A stretch of DNA of 39,832 nucleotides from an uncultured Lachnospiraceae bacterium (GTDB lineage Bacteria > Bacillota > Clostridia > Lachnospirales > Lachnospiraceae): the NCBI GenBank assembly GCA_947626365.1, contig CANQRW010000026.1:1-39832 (forward strand), read 5' to 3'. Shown piece by piece: positions 34,448-39,832 of the stretch. The translations under genes were made by a program, and so were the position numbers. Each line of letters begins with the position of its first letter. The first letter of the stretch is position 1. The notes under the pieces were generated by a model that was not told where the DNA came from, searched no databases, and was given only the letters and a program-made list of their open reading frames with translations.

Positions 34448-34823
34448 AGTTCTTTACCATGCGGAGTAGGCGGTCTATGTTCTTTTTCATTTCCAGGACT
34501 TTCCGCTCTATTTCAGCGAGGCGCGTTTGTTCATCCGTAAGGGCCGTTTCCAATTCGCCCTTGAATTTCAGTAGGCTTTCCTCTTTTTTGGCTGAGTCCG
34601 TTATGGCACTTTCATAAAGCATCCTGTAATCTTCCCCATCGCCATGATGGGCAGGTTTCCTTTTTCGGGATGTAGGAACGATCTCATTCGTTTCAGGGTC
34701 GATCTTACCGATCAGTTTCCGTTTGGTCTTAGGACGTTTTTTCTCTTTATCCCAGTAATTCTCCGTGACTTCGTAAACGTAAGTCACCCCATTTTGTTTG
34801 TTGAATGATTTGGATATGGACAT
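34440..34823 (-). CDS. IS accessory protein resembling IS1634-type transposase N-terminus
   Basis: The 127-residue protein begins NGVTYVYEVTENYWDKEKKRPKTKRKLIGKIDPETNEIVP, very like the opening of IS1634/IS4-type transposases. It has no catalytic core and ends in a coiled coil (about 85-125: ESLLKFKGELETALTDEQTRLAEIERKVLEMKKNI). It has a strong AAAGGAGG site and is translationally coupled to the ISL3 transposase. It may help bind ends or multimerise; its function is unknown. Confidence 0.75.
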   Translation of the reverse strand: MSISKSFNKQNGVTYVYEVTENYWDKEKKRPKTKRKLIGKIDPETNEIVPTSRKRKPAHHGDGEDYRMLYESAITDSAKKEESLLKFKGELETALTDEQTRLAEIERKVLEMKKNIDRLLRMVKNYD

Positions 34824-34851
34824 ATCGGGCCTCCTTTATATGACTAATAAT

Positions 34852-34880
34852 AGTATATAATAGCCATATATAAAAGTCAA
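34852..34880 (-). promoter_or_regulatory. Promoter of the IS genes
   Basis: Minus-strand TTGACT (34875-34880), 17 nt, TATACT (34852-34857). A TATAGCTATA/TATATAGCC imperfect palindrome upstream (34880-34912) may be an operator. Confidence 0.6.
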
Positions 34881-34930
34881 TACATATAGCTATAATTTTT
34901 ATATAGCCATAGAACGGAGGTATGAAAAAA

Positions 34931-34950
34931 GAACATCCATCACGATGTTC
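34931..34950 (-). terminator. Right-end inward-facing terminator of the IS
   Basis: GAACAT (34931-34936) and ATGTTC (34945-34950), with TTTTTT on the minus strand. It would block transcription entering the transposase unit from outside. Confidence 0.7.
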
Positions 34951-34995
34951 TCTTCCCACTGCCGTCCATAATCACTTACTTTGCGTAAGATCGCC

Positions 34996-35130
34996 GTCAT
35001 TTCGTCTTTCCATTTTATCATCCGCCTTTCATTTATTCAGAAATTTAGTCATCTTATCTCATACTTTACCATACCTTAGGATTACTTTCAATTTACCTGA
35101 GATTTTCACTTGCTTTTTATGTTATATCAC
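34996..35130. other. AT-rich spacer right of the IS
   Basis: No gene or clear structure is seen; it is a T-rich stretch leading to the LytTR gene promoter. Confidence 0.5.
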
Positions 35131-35159
35131 TTGCATATACCTATTTCTCATTGTATAAT
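35131..35159 (+). promoter_or_regulatory. Sigma-A promoter of the NTF2/LytTR gene
   Basis: TTGCAT (35131-35136), 17 nt, TATAAT (35154-35159), about 32 nt before the first base of the leader's ribosome binding site region. Confidence 0.65.
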
Positions 35160-35197
35160 AGGAAACGTAAAACCTGTTTCTGTCCGGGAGATACAAT

Positions 35198-36013
35198 ATG
35201 AAAGCCGACGATCTGATTTACCGTTCGATTTATATTATAACGGAATATTACAAGAACAACCTGAAACCGTATTTTGAAAGTATCAGCGACGACATCTTAT
35301 GGATCGGCCCCTCCCAGCGGCAGCAGCTGAAAGGCAGGGAAGCCATCATCCAGACCTGGGCGGCGGAAAAGCACACTCTTACCTTTACCATGGGCGACAT
35401 CAGCGTCCAGTGCGTTTCACCCCACAGCCATGTGAGGGAAATTCTTCTGCACTATGACATCTACACCCATTATCCCAGCGGCAACACGTATATGCACGAC
35501 CAGCGGCTGCACTATACATGGAGGGAGAAACGGGTGAAAACCGACTCCGGTTGGGAATACCGGTCTGAGATTGTCATGATTCACATCAGCAACGCCTGGA
35601 AATACGACAGCCGGGATACCATCTATCCGATCCACTATGAAACCGTGTACGAGCCGGAGCATTTTCCCGCCAAAAACACGCGCTATGTAACCGTCAAGGC
35701 AGCGGATATGAGTGTACACCGCATTGCGGCAAATCATATTCTGTATATCGAGACGATCAAACACTCCGCCAAGCTGCGGATTCACACGAAAAACGATACC
35801 ATCACGATCAACGGGACTCTCCCCGTATTTGAAGAAAAATACCCGGGACTTTTCCTGCGCATACATGCCAGCTACCTGATCAATCCCGCCCATGTACGGG
35901 AAATCCGCCGTTTTTCCGTAAGCCTGACGGATGGCACGGAACTTCCCATCCCGGAGAAAAAGTACACTCGGATCAAGAAACTTCTTTTGCAGGAAGACCG
36001 ACAGGATTCCTGA
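35198..36013 (+). CDS. NTF2/SnoaL-like domain fused to LytTR DNA-binding domain
   Basis: This 271-residue regulator has an unusual layout. Residues about 5-140 look like an NTF2/SnoaL-like cone (ISDDILWIGPSQRQQLKGREAIIQTW, a middle HYDIYTHYPSG, then EYRSEIVMIHISNAW), a fold that can hold small ligands. Residues about 165-268 are a LytTR domain: RYVTVKAADMSVHRIAANHILYIET, KNDTITINGTLPVFEEKYPGLFLRIHASYLINPAHV. There is no receiver domain, so control is probably by direct ligand binding instead of phosphorylation. GGGAG lies 7 nt before the ATG. It sits 79 bp upstream of citC on the same strand and may regulate it. Confidence 0.85.
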   Translation: MKADDLIYRSIYIITEYYKNNLKPYFESISDDILWIGPSQRQQLKGREAIIQTWAAEKHTLTFTMGDISVQCVSPHSHVREILLHYDIYTHYPSGNTYMHDQRLHYTWREKRVKTDSGWEYRSEIVMIHISNAWKYDSRDTIYPIHYETVYEPEHFPAKNTRYVTVKAADMSVHRIAANHILYIETIKHSAKLRIHTKNDTITINGTLPVFEEKYPGLFLRIHASYLINPAHVREIRRFSVSLTDGTELPIPEKKYTRIKKLLLQEDRQDS

Positions 36014-36092
36014 CCGCGGCGGCCTCCCCTGACATAAACCGCGTTCAAACTCATACGCAAAAGACATCTTATACCAAAGAAAGGAAAACGCC

Positions 36093-37286
36093 ATGTCTGA
36101 TTACAGTATTTCCCCAATCTCCCCCACCGATAAAAGGGGACAAAAACAGCTGATTGCTCTTCTGGAAGCCGAAGGCATCCGCAAAGACGCCAATCTGGAC
36201 TACACCTGCGGCATGTATGACGAGGATTACAATCTGATCGCCACCGGCAGCTGCTTCGGCAACACCATGCGGTGTATGGCCGTCAGCAGCGCCCACCAGG
36301 GGGAAGGTCTGATGAATGAGATCGTCGGCCACCTGATGGAGGTTCAGTATGCCCGGGGCAACACCCACCTGTTCTTATATACAAAATGCGATTCCGCCAA
36401 ATTCTTCGGCGACCTGGGATTTTACGAGATCGCCCGGATTCCGGGCCAGATTGTATTTATGGAGAACCGGAAAACCGGTTTTACCGAATATCTGAACCGT
36501 CTGGCGGCGGAGAATACCCCATGGAACTCTCCCGCCGCGGATCCGAAGGGTTCGGAGGCAGAAGGAACCGTCGGCACAGATGCCGCGGATGCTTCCGACA
36601 AGGAAGCAGAAGCCAGAAGAGAATCGGACCGGCACATTGCCGATGCCGAAACCTCTATGAACGTCCCCCGCAGGCGGACTGCCGCCCTGGTCATGAACGC
36701 CAATCCTTTCACCCTGGGACATCAGTATCTGGTGGAAAAGGCCGCCGCGGAGAATGACCTTCTCCATCTGTTCATCGTCAGCGAGGACGCCAGCCTGGTG
36801 CCCTTCGCCGTGCGGAAACAGCTGGTCATGGAAGGCACTGCTCACTTACATAACATTATTTATCACGAAAGCGGCCCTTACATTATCAGCAGCGCCACCT
36901 TCCCCAGCTACTTTCAAAAGGACGAATCCGCCGTCATCGAAAGCCACGCCATGCTGGACCTGACCATCTTCACCAGGATTGCCCGGGCCCTGGGCATTAA
37001 CCGCCGCTACGTGGGCGAGGAGCCTACCAGCCTGGTCACCGGCATCTACAATCGGATCATGAGCGAAAAGCTGCCCGAGAACGGTATTGAATGCCATATC
37101 ATCCCCAGAAAAGAAAAGGACGGCAGGGCTATCAGCGCCTCCACCGTCCGTCAGGCTGTAAAAGACAATAACTGGGATCTTCTGGCAGAACTGGTCCCCG
37201 ATACCACTCTCCGGTATTTCAGGAGCCAGGAAGCCGAACCGGTCGTCCGCCGGATCCGGGCCGAAGGAAATGTGATCCACTACTAG
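36093..37286 (+). CDS. citC: [Citrate (pro-3S)-lyase] ligase with long linker
   Basis: CitC acetylates the prosthetic group of citrate lyase with ATP and acetate, switching the enzyme on. The N-terminal GNAT-like domain (about 1-130) has GSCFGNTMRCMAVSSAHQGEGLMNEIVGHL. The C-terminal nucleotidyltransferase domain (about 195-397) starts ALVMNANPFTLGHQYLVEKA with the nucleotide-binding NPFTLGH, then VGEEP and ISASTVRQAV. At 397 residues it is about 50 longer than usual. The excess is an acidic Ala/Glu/Asp linker at about 140-193. No citDEF genes are adjacent. AAAGG stands 8-9 nt before the ATG. Confidence 0.9.
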   Translation: MSDYSISPISPTDKRGQKQLIALLEAEGIRKDANLDYTCGMYDEDYNLIATGSCFGNTMRCMAVSSAHQGEGLMNEIVGHLMEVQYARGNTHLFLYTKCDSAKFFGDLGFYEIARIPGQIVFMENRKTGFTEYLNRLAAENTPWNSPAADPKGSEAEGTVGTDAADASDKEAEARRESDRHIADAETSMNVPRRRTAALVMNANPFTLGHQYLVEKAAAENDLLHLFIVSEDASLVPFAVRKQLVMEGTAHLHNIIYHESGPYIISSATFPSYFQKDESAVIESHAMLDLTIFTRIARALGINRRYVGEEPTSLVTGIYNRIMSEKLPENGIECHIIPRKEKDGRAISASTVRQAVKDNNWDLLAELVPDTTLRYFRSQEAEPVVRRIRAEGNVIHY

Positions 37287-37320
37287 ATTCAGATCGTTCA
37301 TTTCCCTTCAAAATACGACA

Positions 37321-37487
37321 GGGCTGTTGCAGAAAGCTGCAGTGAATATTTGATATCCGTTGTGCGCGCGGTTCTCTGACATCTGTCCGTCAATGTCGGA
37401 TAAAATCCGCCTCTGAGCGGACATCTGTCTCGAAAGCGCGCACACTTGGATATTCAAAATTTCACTGTAATATTTCTGCAACAGCCC
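37321..37487. mobile_element. MITE-like long palindrome
   Basis: The 167-bp element has ends GGGCTGTTGCAGAAA (37321-37335) and its perfect complement (37473-37487). The arms stay largely complementary for about 70 bp: CAGTGAA, TATCC and GTGCGCGC blocks match in order. A short central region holds GACATCTGTC twice as a direct repeat. No ORF of note. The ends resemble those of IS1182-type elements from memory; no clear target duplication. Confidence 0.75.
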
Positions 37488-37512
37488 CTTTGCATACTGA
37501 CGTAACAGCAAT

Positions 37513-37608
37513 GAGGGTATCCCCTAAGTCATTTCACGGCTTCCGGGATACCCTCACCCGCCAATGGGATATTTGGATCAGGGCATTACCCGCGCCTCCC
37601 AACGGTCT
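37513..37608 (-). ncRNA. Candidate small RNA, downstream copy of the Abi-associated element
   Basis: The RNA is read on the minus strand from about 37608. Its first 52 nt (37557-37608) are 46/52 identical to the element upstream of the abi gene. A 30-nt-scale hairpin with 11-bp arms GAGGGTATCCC (37513-37523 and 37545-37555) follows instead of a T-tailed terminator. The promoter TTGATC-18-TATAAT overlaps the abi stop region. See the upstream copy for structure. Confidence 0.55.
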
Positions 37609-37613
37609 TTCCT

Positions 37614-37643
37614 ATTATATTCAAAAATCAGCAATTCGATCAA
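37614..37643 (-). promoter_or_regulatory. Promoter of the downstream small RNA
   Basis: Minus-strand TTGATC (37638-37643, within the last abi codons), 18 nt, TATAAT (37614-37619). The start predicted 6 nt on is base 37608, the first base of the 52-bp element. Confidence 0.55.
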
Positions 37644-38574
37644 ACATTTCAGCCCAATTAGCTGGAATAATTCCCATCAAATCAATATCTACGGATGTCC
37701 GTTTCACCAATTTCTGAATTTCCTGCTTTAACATATACGCATCTTCAGCCAGCAGGACTTTTCGCAAAGCATATAATCGGGAATATAAATCCGTATCACA
37801 CGGCAGAATTGAGATATCATCCATTTGATCAGGAAGTACTACGGAAGAGGACAAATTGACAATCATCGAATTATGCGCACAGTAATTTCTTAAATTGCGG
37901 ATTGCATCAAGCCATGTATCCATTAACTCTGTATCCTTTTTCGTATATCTCTTTTGCGAAAAAACATCCGACAGAATTTTCTTTCTCAGATCACCGCGAA
38001 GATAATTGTATATCATCGTCATTGTTCCAAACTCCGTATAACTAAATATAACCCAAATCGGAAGTTTATTTTCCCGTCTGCTTCCTCCTTTACGATATTC
38101 CTTCAGTTCCGGATATTTGACAACATCGCTTCTAATCCTTTCTTCCTTACTGATCAGCTCTTTATAAAATTTATTATTAAAATAATCAATATTCTTTTTC
38201 CTGGTTTTCGCGTCTTTTTCACCTTTGGATGGCGAATAGTATTGCTTATCCAAATAAAATAACGGATCTTGCGTATGAATCGCGCAAGTATTAGAAACGG
38301 CAGTTTTAAAACGTATTTCCGCCTTATTACAGTAAAAACTTAGGATACGCCGCAGATCCGCGTCGAATTGATATAGAGAAAAAAGCAAATCCTGTTTTGG
38401 TTTACACTTCGTAACTTCCACCCGCGATAGTAAAAATTTGCCATATCTGCTCGCCCGAAAATATCCTGCGTAATTTAGAAAATCACGCATTCTCTTCCGC
38501 TGTCTGAACAGAACATATTTTTTCATCAGGAGAAGTTGCTCTTCCAATGTGATTGGCTGCTCAAATACTGCCAT
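37621..38574 (-). CDS. Abi-family (Abi_2/AbiF-like) HEPN RNase, toxin-like
   Basis: This 317-residue protein of the Abi_2 superfamily includes phage abortive-infection proteins. The opening ITLEEQLLLMKKYVLF followed by YAGYFRASRYGKFLL is family-typical, as is YQFDADLRRILSFYCNKAEIRFKTAVSN. Near the end, WLDAIRNLRNYCAHNSM carries R229-x4-H234, the HEPN RNase signature. It is AT-rich compared with both neighbours, a sign of transfer. AAAGGAG lies 5 nt before the ATG. The gene is bracketed by two copies of a small-RNA element, each with its own promoter. A host-RNA-cleaving toxin held by an RNA antitoxin is the favoured role, by analogy to type III-like systems. Confidence 0.88.
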   Translation of the reverse strand: MAVFEQPITLEEQLLLMKKYVLFRQRKRMRDFLNYAGYFRASRYGKFLLSRVEVTKCKPKQDLLFSLYQFDADLRRILSFYCNKAEIRFKTAVSNTCAIHTQDPLFYLDKQYYSPSKGEKDAKTRKKNIDYFNNKFYKELISKEERIRSDVVKYPELKEYRKGGSRRENKLPIWVIFSYTEFGTMTMIYNYLRGDLRKKILSDVFSQKRYTKKDTELMDTWLDAIRNLRNYCAHNSMIVNLSSSVVLPDQMDDISILPCDTDLYSRLYALRKVLLAEDAYMLKQEIQKLVKRTSVDIDLMGIIPANWAEMFDRIADF

Positions 38575-38591
38575 GTCTGCTCCTTTAAGGT

Positions 38592-38618
38592 AAAAAAAAG
38601 AATGGATATACCATTCTT
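38592..38618 (-). terminator. Terminator between the small RNA and abi
   Basis: AAGAATGG/CCATTCTT stem (8 bp), 5-nt loop, T8 on the minus strand, immediately before AAAGGAG of the abi gene. Antitoxin RNA genes of type III toxin-antitoxin loci use the same arrangement. Confidence 0.8.
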
Positions 38619-38673
38619 AATCCCGCAAATGAGATATTCGGATTAGGGCATTACCCACGCCTCTCAACGGTCT
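38592..38673 (-). ncRNA. Candidate antitoxin-like small RNA upstream of abi
   Basis: An RNA of about 82 nt is read on the minus strand from about 38673, set by the promoter, to the T-run at 38592. The first 52 nt (38622-38673) are the conserved element. Its predicted fold has outer CCG/CGG pairs, a 5-bp UGAGA/UCUCA stem, a GG/CC step and a GGG/CCC tip with loop UAAUG. Between the two genomic copies, pair 38632/38664 changes A-U to G-C (37567/37599) and pair 38644/38657 changes U-A to C-G (37579/37592). The remaining two differences are unpaired. It ends at a Rho-independent terminator 17 nt before the abi start codon, leaving read-through to express the toxin. Confidence 0.75.
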
Positions 38674-38679
38674 ATACCA

Positions 38680-38708
38680 AGTTTATCATCAACCTAAGGG
38701 AAAGTCAA
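38680..38708 (-). promoter_or_regulatory. Promoter of the upstream small RNA
   Basis: Minus-strand TTGACT (38703-38708), 17 nt, TAAACT (38680-38685). The predicted start 6-7 nt on coincides with the first base of the 52-bp element. Confidence 0.65.
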
Positions 38709-38714
38709 GCAAAT

Positions 38715-38759
38715 TTTATCGCTGCCATCCAGAAAATTTATCGCAGCCCATCCAGAAAA
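38715..38759. repeat. 22/23-bp tandem repeat upstream of the small-RNA promoter
   Basis: Units at 38715-38736 and 38737-38759 share TTTATCGC, GCC and ATCCAGAAAA. A third partial CCATCC copy follows. It lies just upstream of the -35 box, so a regulator site is possible. Confidence 0.6.
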
Positions 38760-38862
38760 TCCGCCATCCGGAGAGGCGCCGGGAAACCGCATTCGCCGCC
38801 AACATTCTTAGAAACAGTGCGGCAGGGCGTCAGCGCCATCCGCCGCCCGACAGGGCCGGCTG

Positions 38863-39687
38863 TCACAGCCGGTCCTGTTTCCACTCTTCCGCAAGCTGCC
38901 GGGCACGGCGGCCTCCGTAGAGGCCCTCGCCGCTCTCGGCCGCCTCCTTCAGAAGCTGCTTTGCGGCTTCCTCCTGTCCCTCGCTCCGCCTCATGCGGGC
39001 CAGAAGAATCTGCATTTCACTTTTATGAATCCGGTTTCCCGCAAGCTGGACTTCCTCCTGAATATAATCGGGATTGTAGGATTCTCCCCGCAGGAAATTC
39101 AGCCAGTTCTCCGCCAGCTTTACACATTCGGCCAGATTCCTGGCCAGGGTATTGGCGCGGCCCTCCGCCTCCTGCTGAAGCTCTTTCAGCCGCTCCAGCT
39201 GATGTTCCGACTGCTCCAGATTCTCCGTCAGAAGATAAAGCCGCATCTTCTGATTCTCCGTGAGGGAAGTCCCCGCCAGCATGTGAAGCTTCAGCTTCTC
39301 CGGCTCCAGGGCCTCCACGATCTGAAGTCCCTTCTCAAACTCCCCCAATCCTTCATAGGCGTAAGCCATCTTGACCCGGGCGTCTACGTACTCCACCACA
39401 TTATTGGGAATCTTATCGGCAATCGGTTTGAATTTATCCAGGAACTCCTGAGGCTTTCCCTCCTGGTACAAAAGGGACGTCAGCTTTCTGACACGCCGGT
39501 TGGCCAATCGGGACGAGACCACACGGCCGATGATGATGCCAATCATCACAAACAAGGCAATGAAAAACACCGCCGCGTATCCGCCCTTCTGGCTGATGCT
39601 GTCGTAATTCAGAACCGCCAGTACAAATCCGATGACGGCTCCCACCAACATACACAGATTGTTCTGCAGTTTAAAATAAGCTATCAT
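38863..39687 (-). CDS. Membrane-anchored helical (TPR-like) protein of unknown function
   Basis: I do not recognise a named family. The 274-residue protein starts with two hydrophobic segments (LCMLVGAVIGFVLAVLNY and AAVFFIALFVMIGIIIGRVV), a basic stretch, then a helical region of about 210 residues. Within it, short TPR-like helices appear (MAYAYEGLGEFEKGLQIVEAL; LLARMRRSEGQEEAAKQLLKEA). The ATG at 39687 has AGAGGA 6 nt upstream; an upstream in-frame ATG at 39744 would begin in a hairpin. The stop codon forms the loop of CCGGCTG-TCA-CAGCCGG (38856-38872). Possibly a scaffold facing the cytoplasm. Confidence 0.7.
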   Translation of the reverse strand: MIAYFKLQNNLCMLVGAVIGFVLAVLNYDSISQKGGYAAVFFIALFVMIGIIIGRVVSSRLANRRVRKLTSLLYQEGKPQEFLDKFKPIADKIPNNVVEYVDARVKMAYAYEGLGEFEKGLQIVEALEPEKLKLHMLAGTSLTENQKMRLYLLTENLEQSEHQLERLKELQQEAEGRANTLARNLAECVKLAENWLNFLRGESYNPDYIQEEVQLAGNRIHKSEMQILLARMRRSEGQEEAAKQLLKEAAESGEGLYGGRRARQLAEEWKQDRL

Positions 39688-39710
39688 AAAATTCCTCTCA
39701 TGTGAAAGTC

Positions 39711-39742
39711 GGGCACAGAACCGAAAACCCGGACCTGTGCCC
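39711..39742 (-). terminator. Hairpin between the group II intron and the membrane protein gene
   Basis: GGGCACAG (39711-39718) pairs with 39735-39742, with inner CCG/CGG pairs. It is followed on the minus strand by GACTTTC. It could be the terminator of the gene interrupted or preceded by the intron. Confidence 0.5.
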
Positions 39743-39761
39743 AACCCGTTTTACATCAGTA

Positions 39762-39832
39762 ATCGAGTAGGGCGGATTTTCTCCGCCCTCTCACACCACC
39801 AGTACGTGCCGTTCGGCATACGGCGGTTCAAC
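39762..39832 (-). mobile_element. Group II intron, 3' end (domains V and VI), truncated by the window
   Basis: Read on the minus strand, the last 70 bp form a domain V hairpin (ACCGCCGTATGCC, GAAC loop, GGCACGTAC, then GGTGGT), the linker GTGAGAG, a GGGCGGA/TCCGCCC domain VI stem and the intron end CTACTCGAT. This matches bacterial group II intron 3' ends carrying reverse transcriptases. The transcribed intron body and any RT lie right of the window. Domain V appears to carry an extra T (GTACTGG) relative to the form I recall. Confidence 0.8.

Larger units (their letters stand above)
32491..34995 (-). mobile_element. ISL3-family insertion sequence with accessory gene
   Basis: A 2.5-kb element encodes a transposase and a small upstream ORF. 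Its ends share an inverted repeat of about 29 bp: GG, then one variable base, then 26 identical bases beginning GATCTTACGCAAAGTAAG (32494-32519 and 34967-34992), followed inward by GACGGC on both sides. Inside each end is a GAACAT/ATGTTC hairpin. The GG start is usual for ISL3. Flanking 8-mers are not identical, so no target duplication is visible. The lower GC and AT-rich promoter differ from the host genes. Confidence 0.85.

Noticed and set aside
32483-35003. 8-bp target duplication around the ISL3 element
   Set aside because: The flanking 8-mers CTATTGCA and GTCATTTC do not match.
37557-38673. CRISPR-like array made of the two 52-bp repeats
   Set aside because: Only two copies, separated by a gene of about 950 bp, with no spacers or cas genes.

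Overview
The window looks like chromosome of a Gram-positive gut anaerobe of the Lachnospiraceae (an Enterocloster/Hungatella/Clostridium-like genus; the genus is inference). Support: moderately GC-rich coding DNA, AGGAGG-type ribosome binding sites, the Firmicute order ylxM-ffh-rpsP-khpA-rimM-trmD-rplS-lepB-rbgA-rnhB-yraN, a CarD-family regulator, a SleB-type cell wall hydrolase, and many AraC, LysR and XRE regulators. Most genes lie on the minus strand.

Layout. 1-1000: left edge with the start of a type I restriction methylase (hsdM) behind an XRE regulator, then a palindrome-rich stretch that resembles the transfer region of a mobile element. 1010-7130: accessory metabolism and transport, namely an AbgA-like amidohydrolase with a decayed ATPase start in front of it, an aldo/keto reductase with ferredoxin clusters, a MATE exporter with a divergent AraC regulator, and pgeF. 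7307-14420: the ribosome/secretion/RNA-modification operon, led by a consensus promoter before ylxM. 14462-22300: carD, a HAD phosphatase, a large hybrid sensor kinase with two extracellular solute-binding modules, a cytoplasmic pectinesterase, an SDR and a SleB hydrolase. 22466-32315: leuCD with a divergent LysR gene, a membrane protein/XRE pair, another LysR gene, an MBOAT/DHHW acylation pair, and ilvN-ilvC. 32491-34995: a complete ISL3-type insertion sequence. 35131-37286: an NTF2-like/LytTR regulator followed by an orphan citC. 37321-38710: a palindromic MITE-like element and an Abi-family HEPN RNase gene flanked by two copies of a structured small-RNA gene. 38863 to the right edge: a two-TM helical-repeat protein and the 3' end of a group II intron.

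The strongest candidate for an undescribed system is at 37513-38708. An Abi_2/AbiF-like protein with an Rx4H HEPN motif is preceded by a 52-bp element and followed by a second copy, 46/52 identical. Each copy begins where a sigma-A-type promoter would start transcription. The upstream copy ends in a Rho-independent terminator just before the toxin-like gene's ribosome binding site. Four of the six differences between the copies form two compensatory base-pair changes in one predicted hairpin. This is the layout expected of an RNA-antitoxin/HEPN-toxin locus.

Other notable structures: an 18-bp minisatellite inside rbgA, a tandem duplication of the ilvN 3' end, a hairpin repeat array after ilvC, a dispersed hairpin repeat at three loci, tandem operators before an XRE gene and before the sensor kinase, and inward-facing terminators inside the IS ends.
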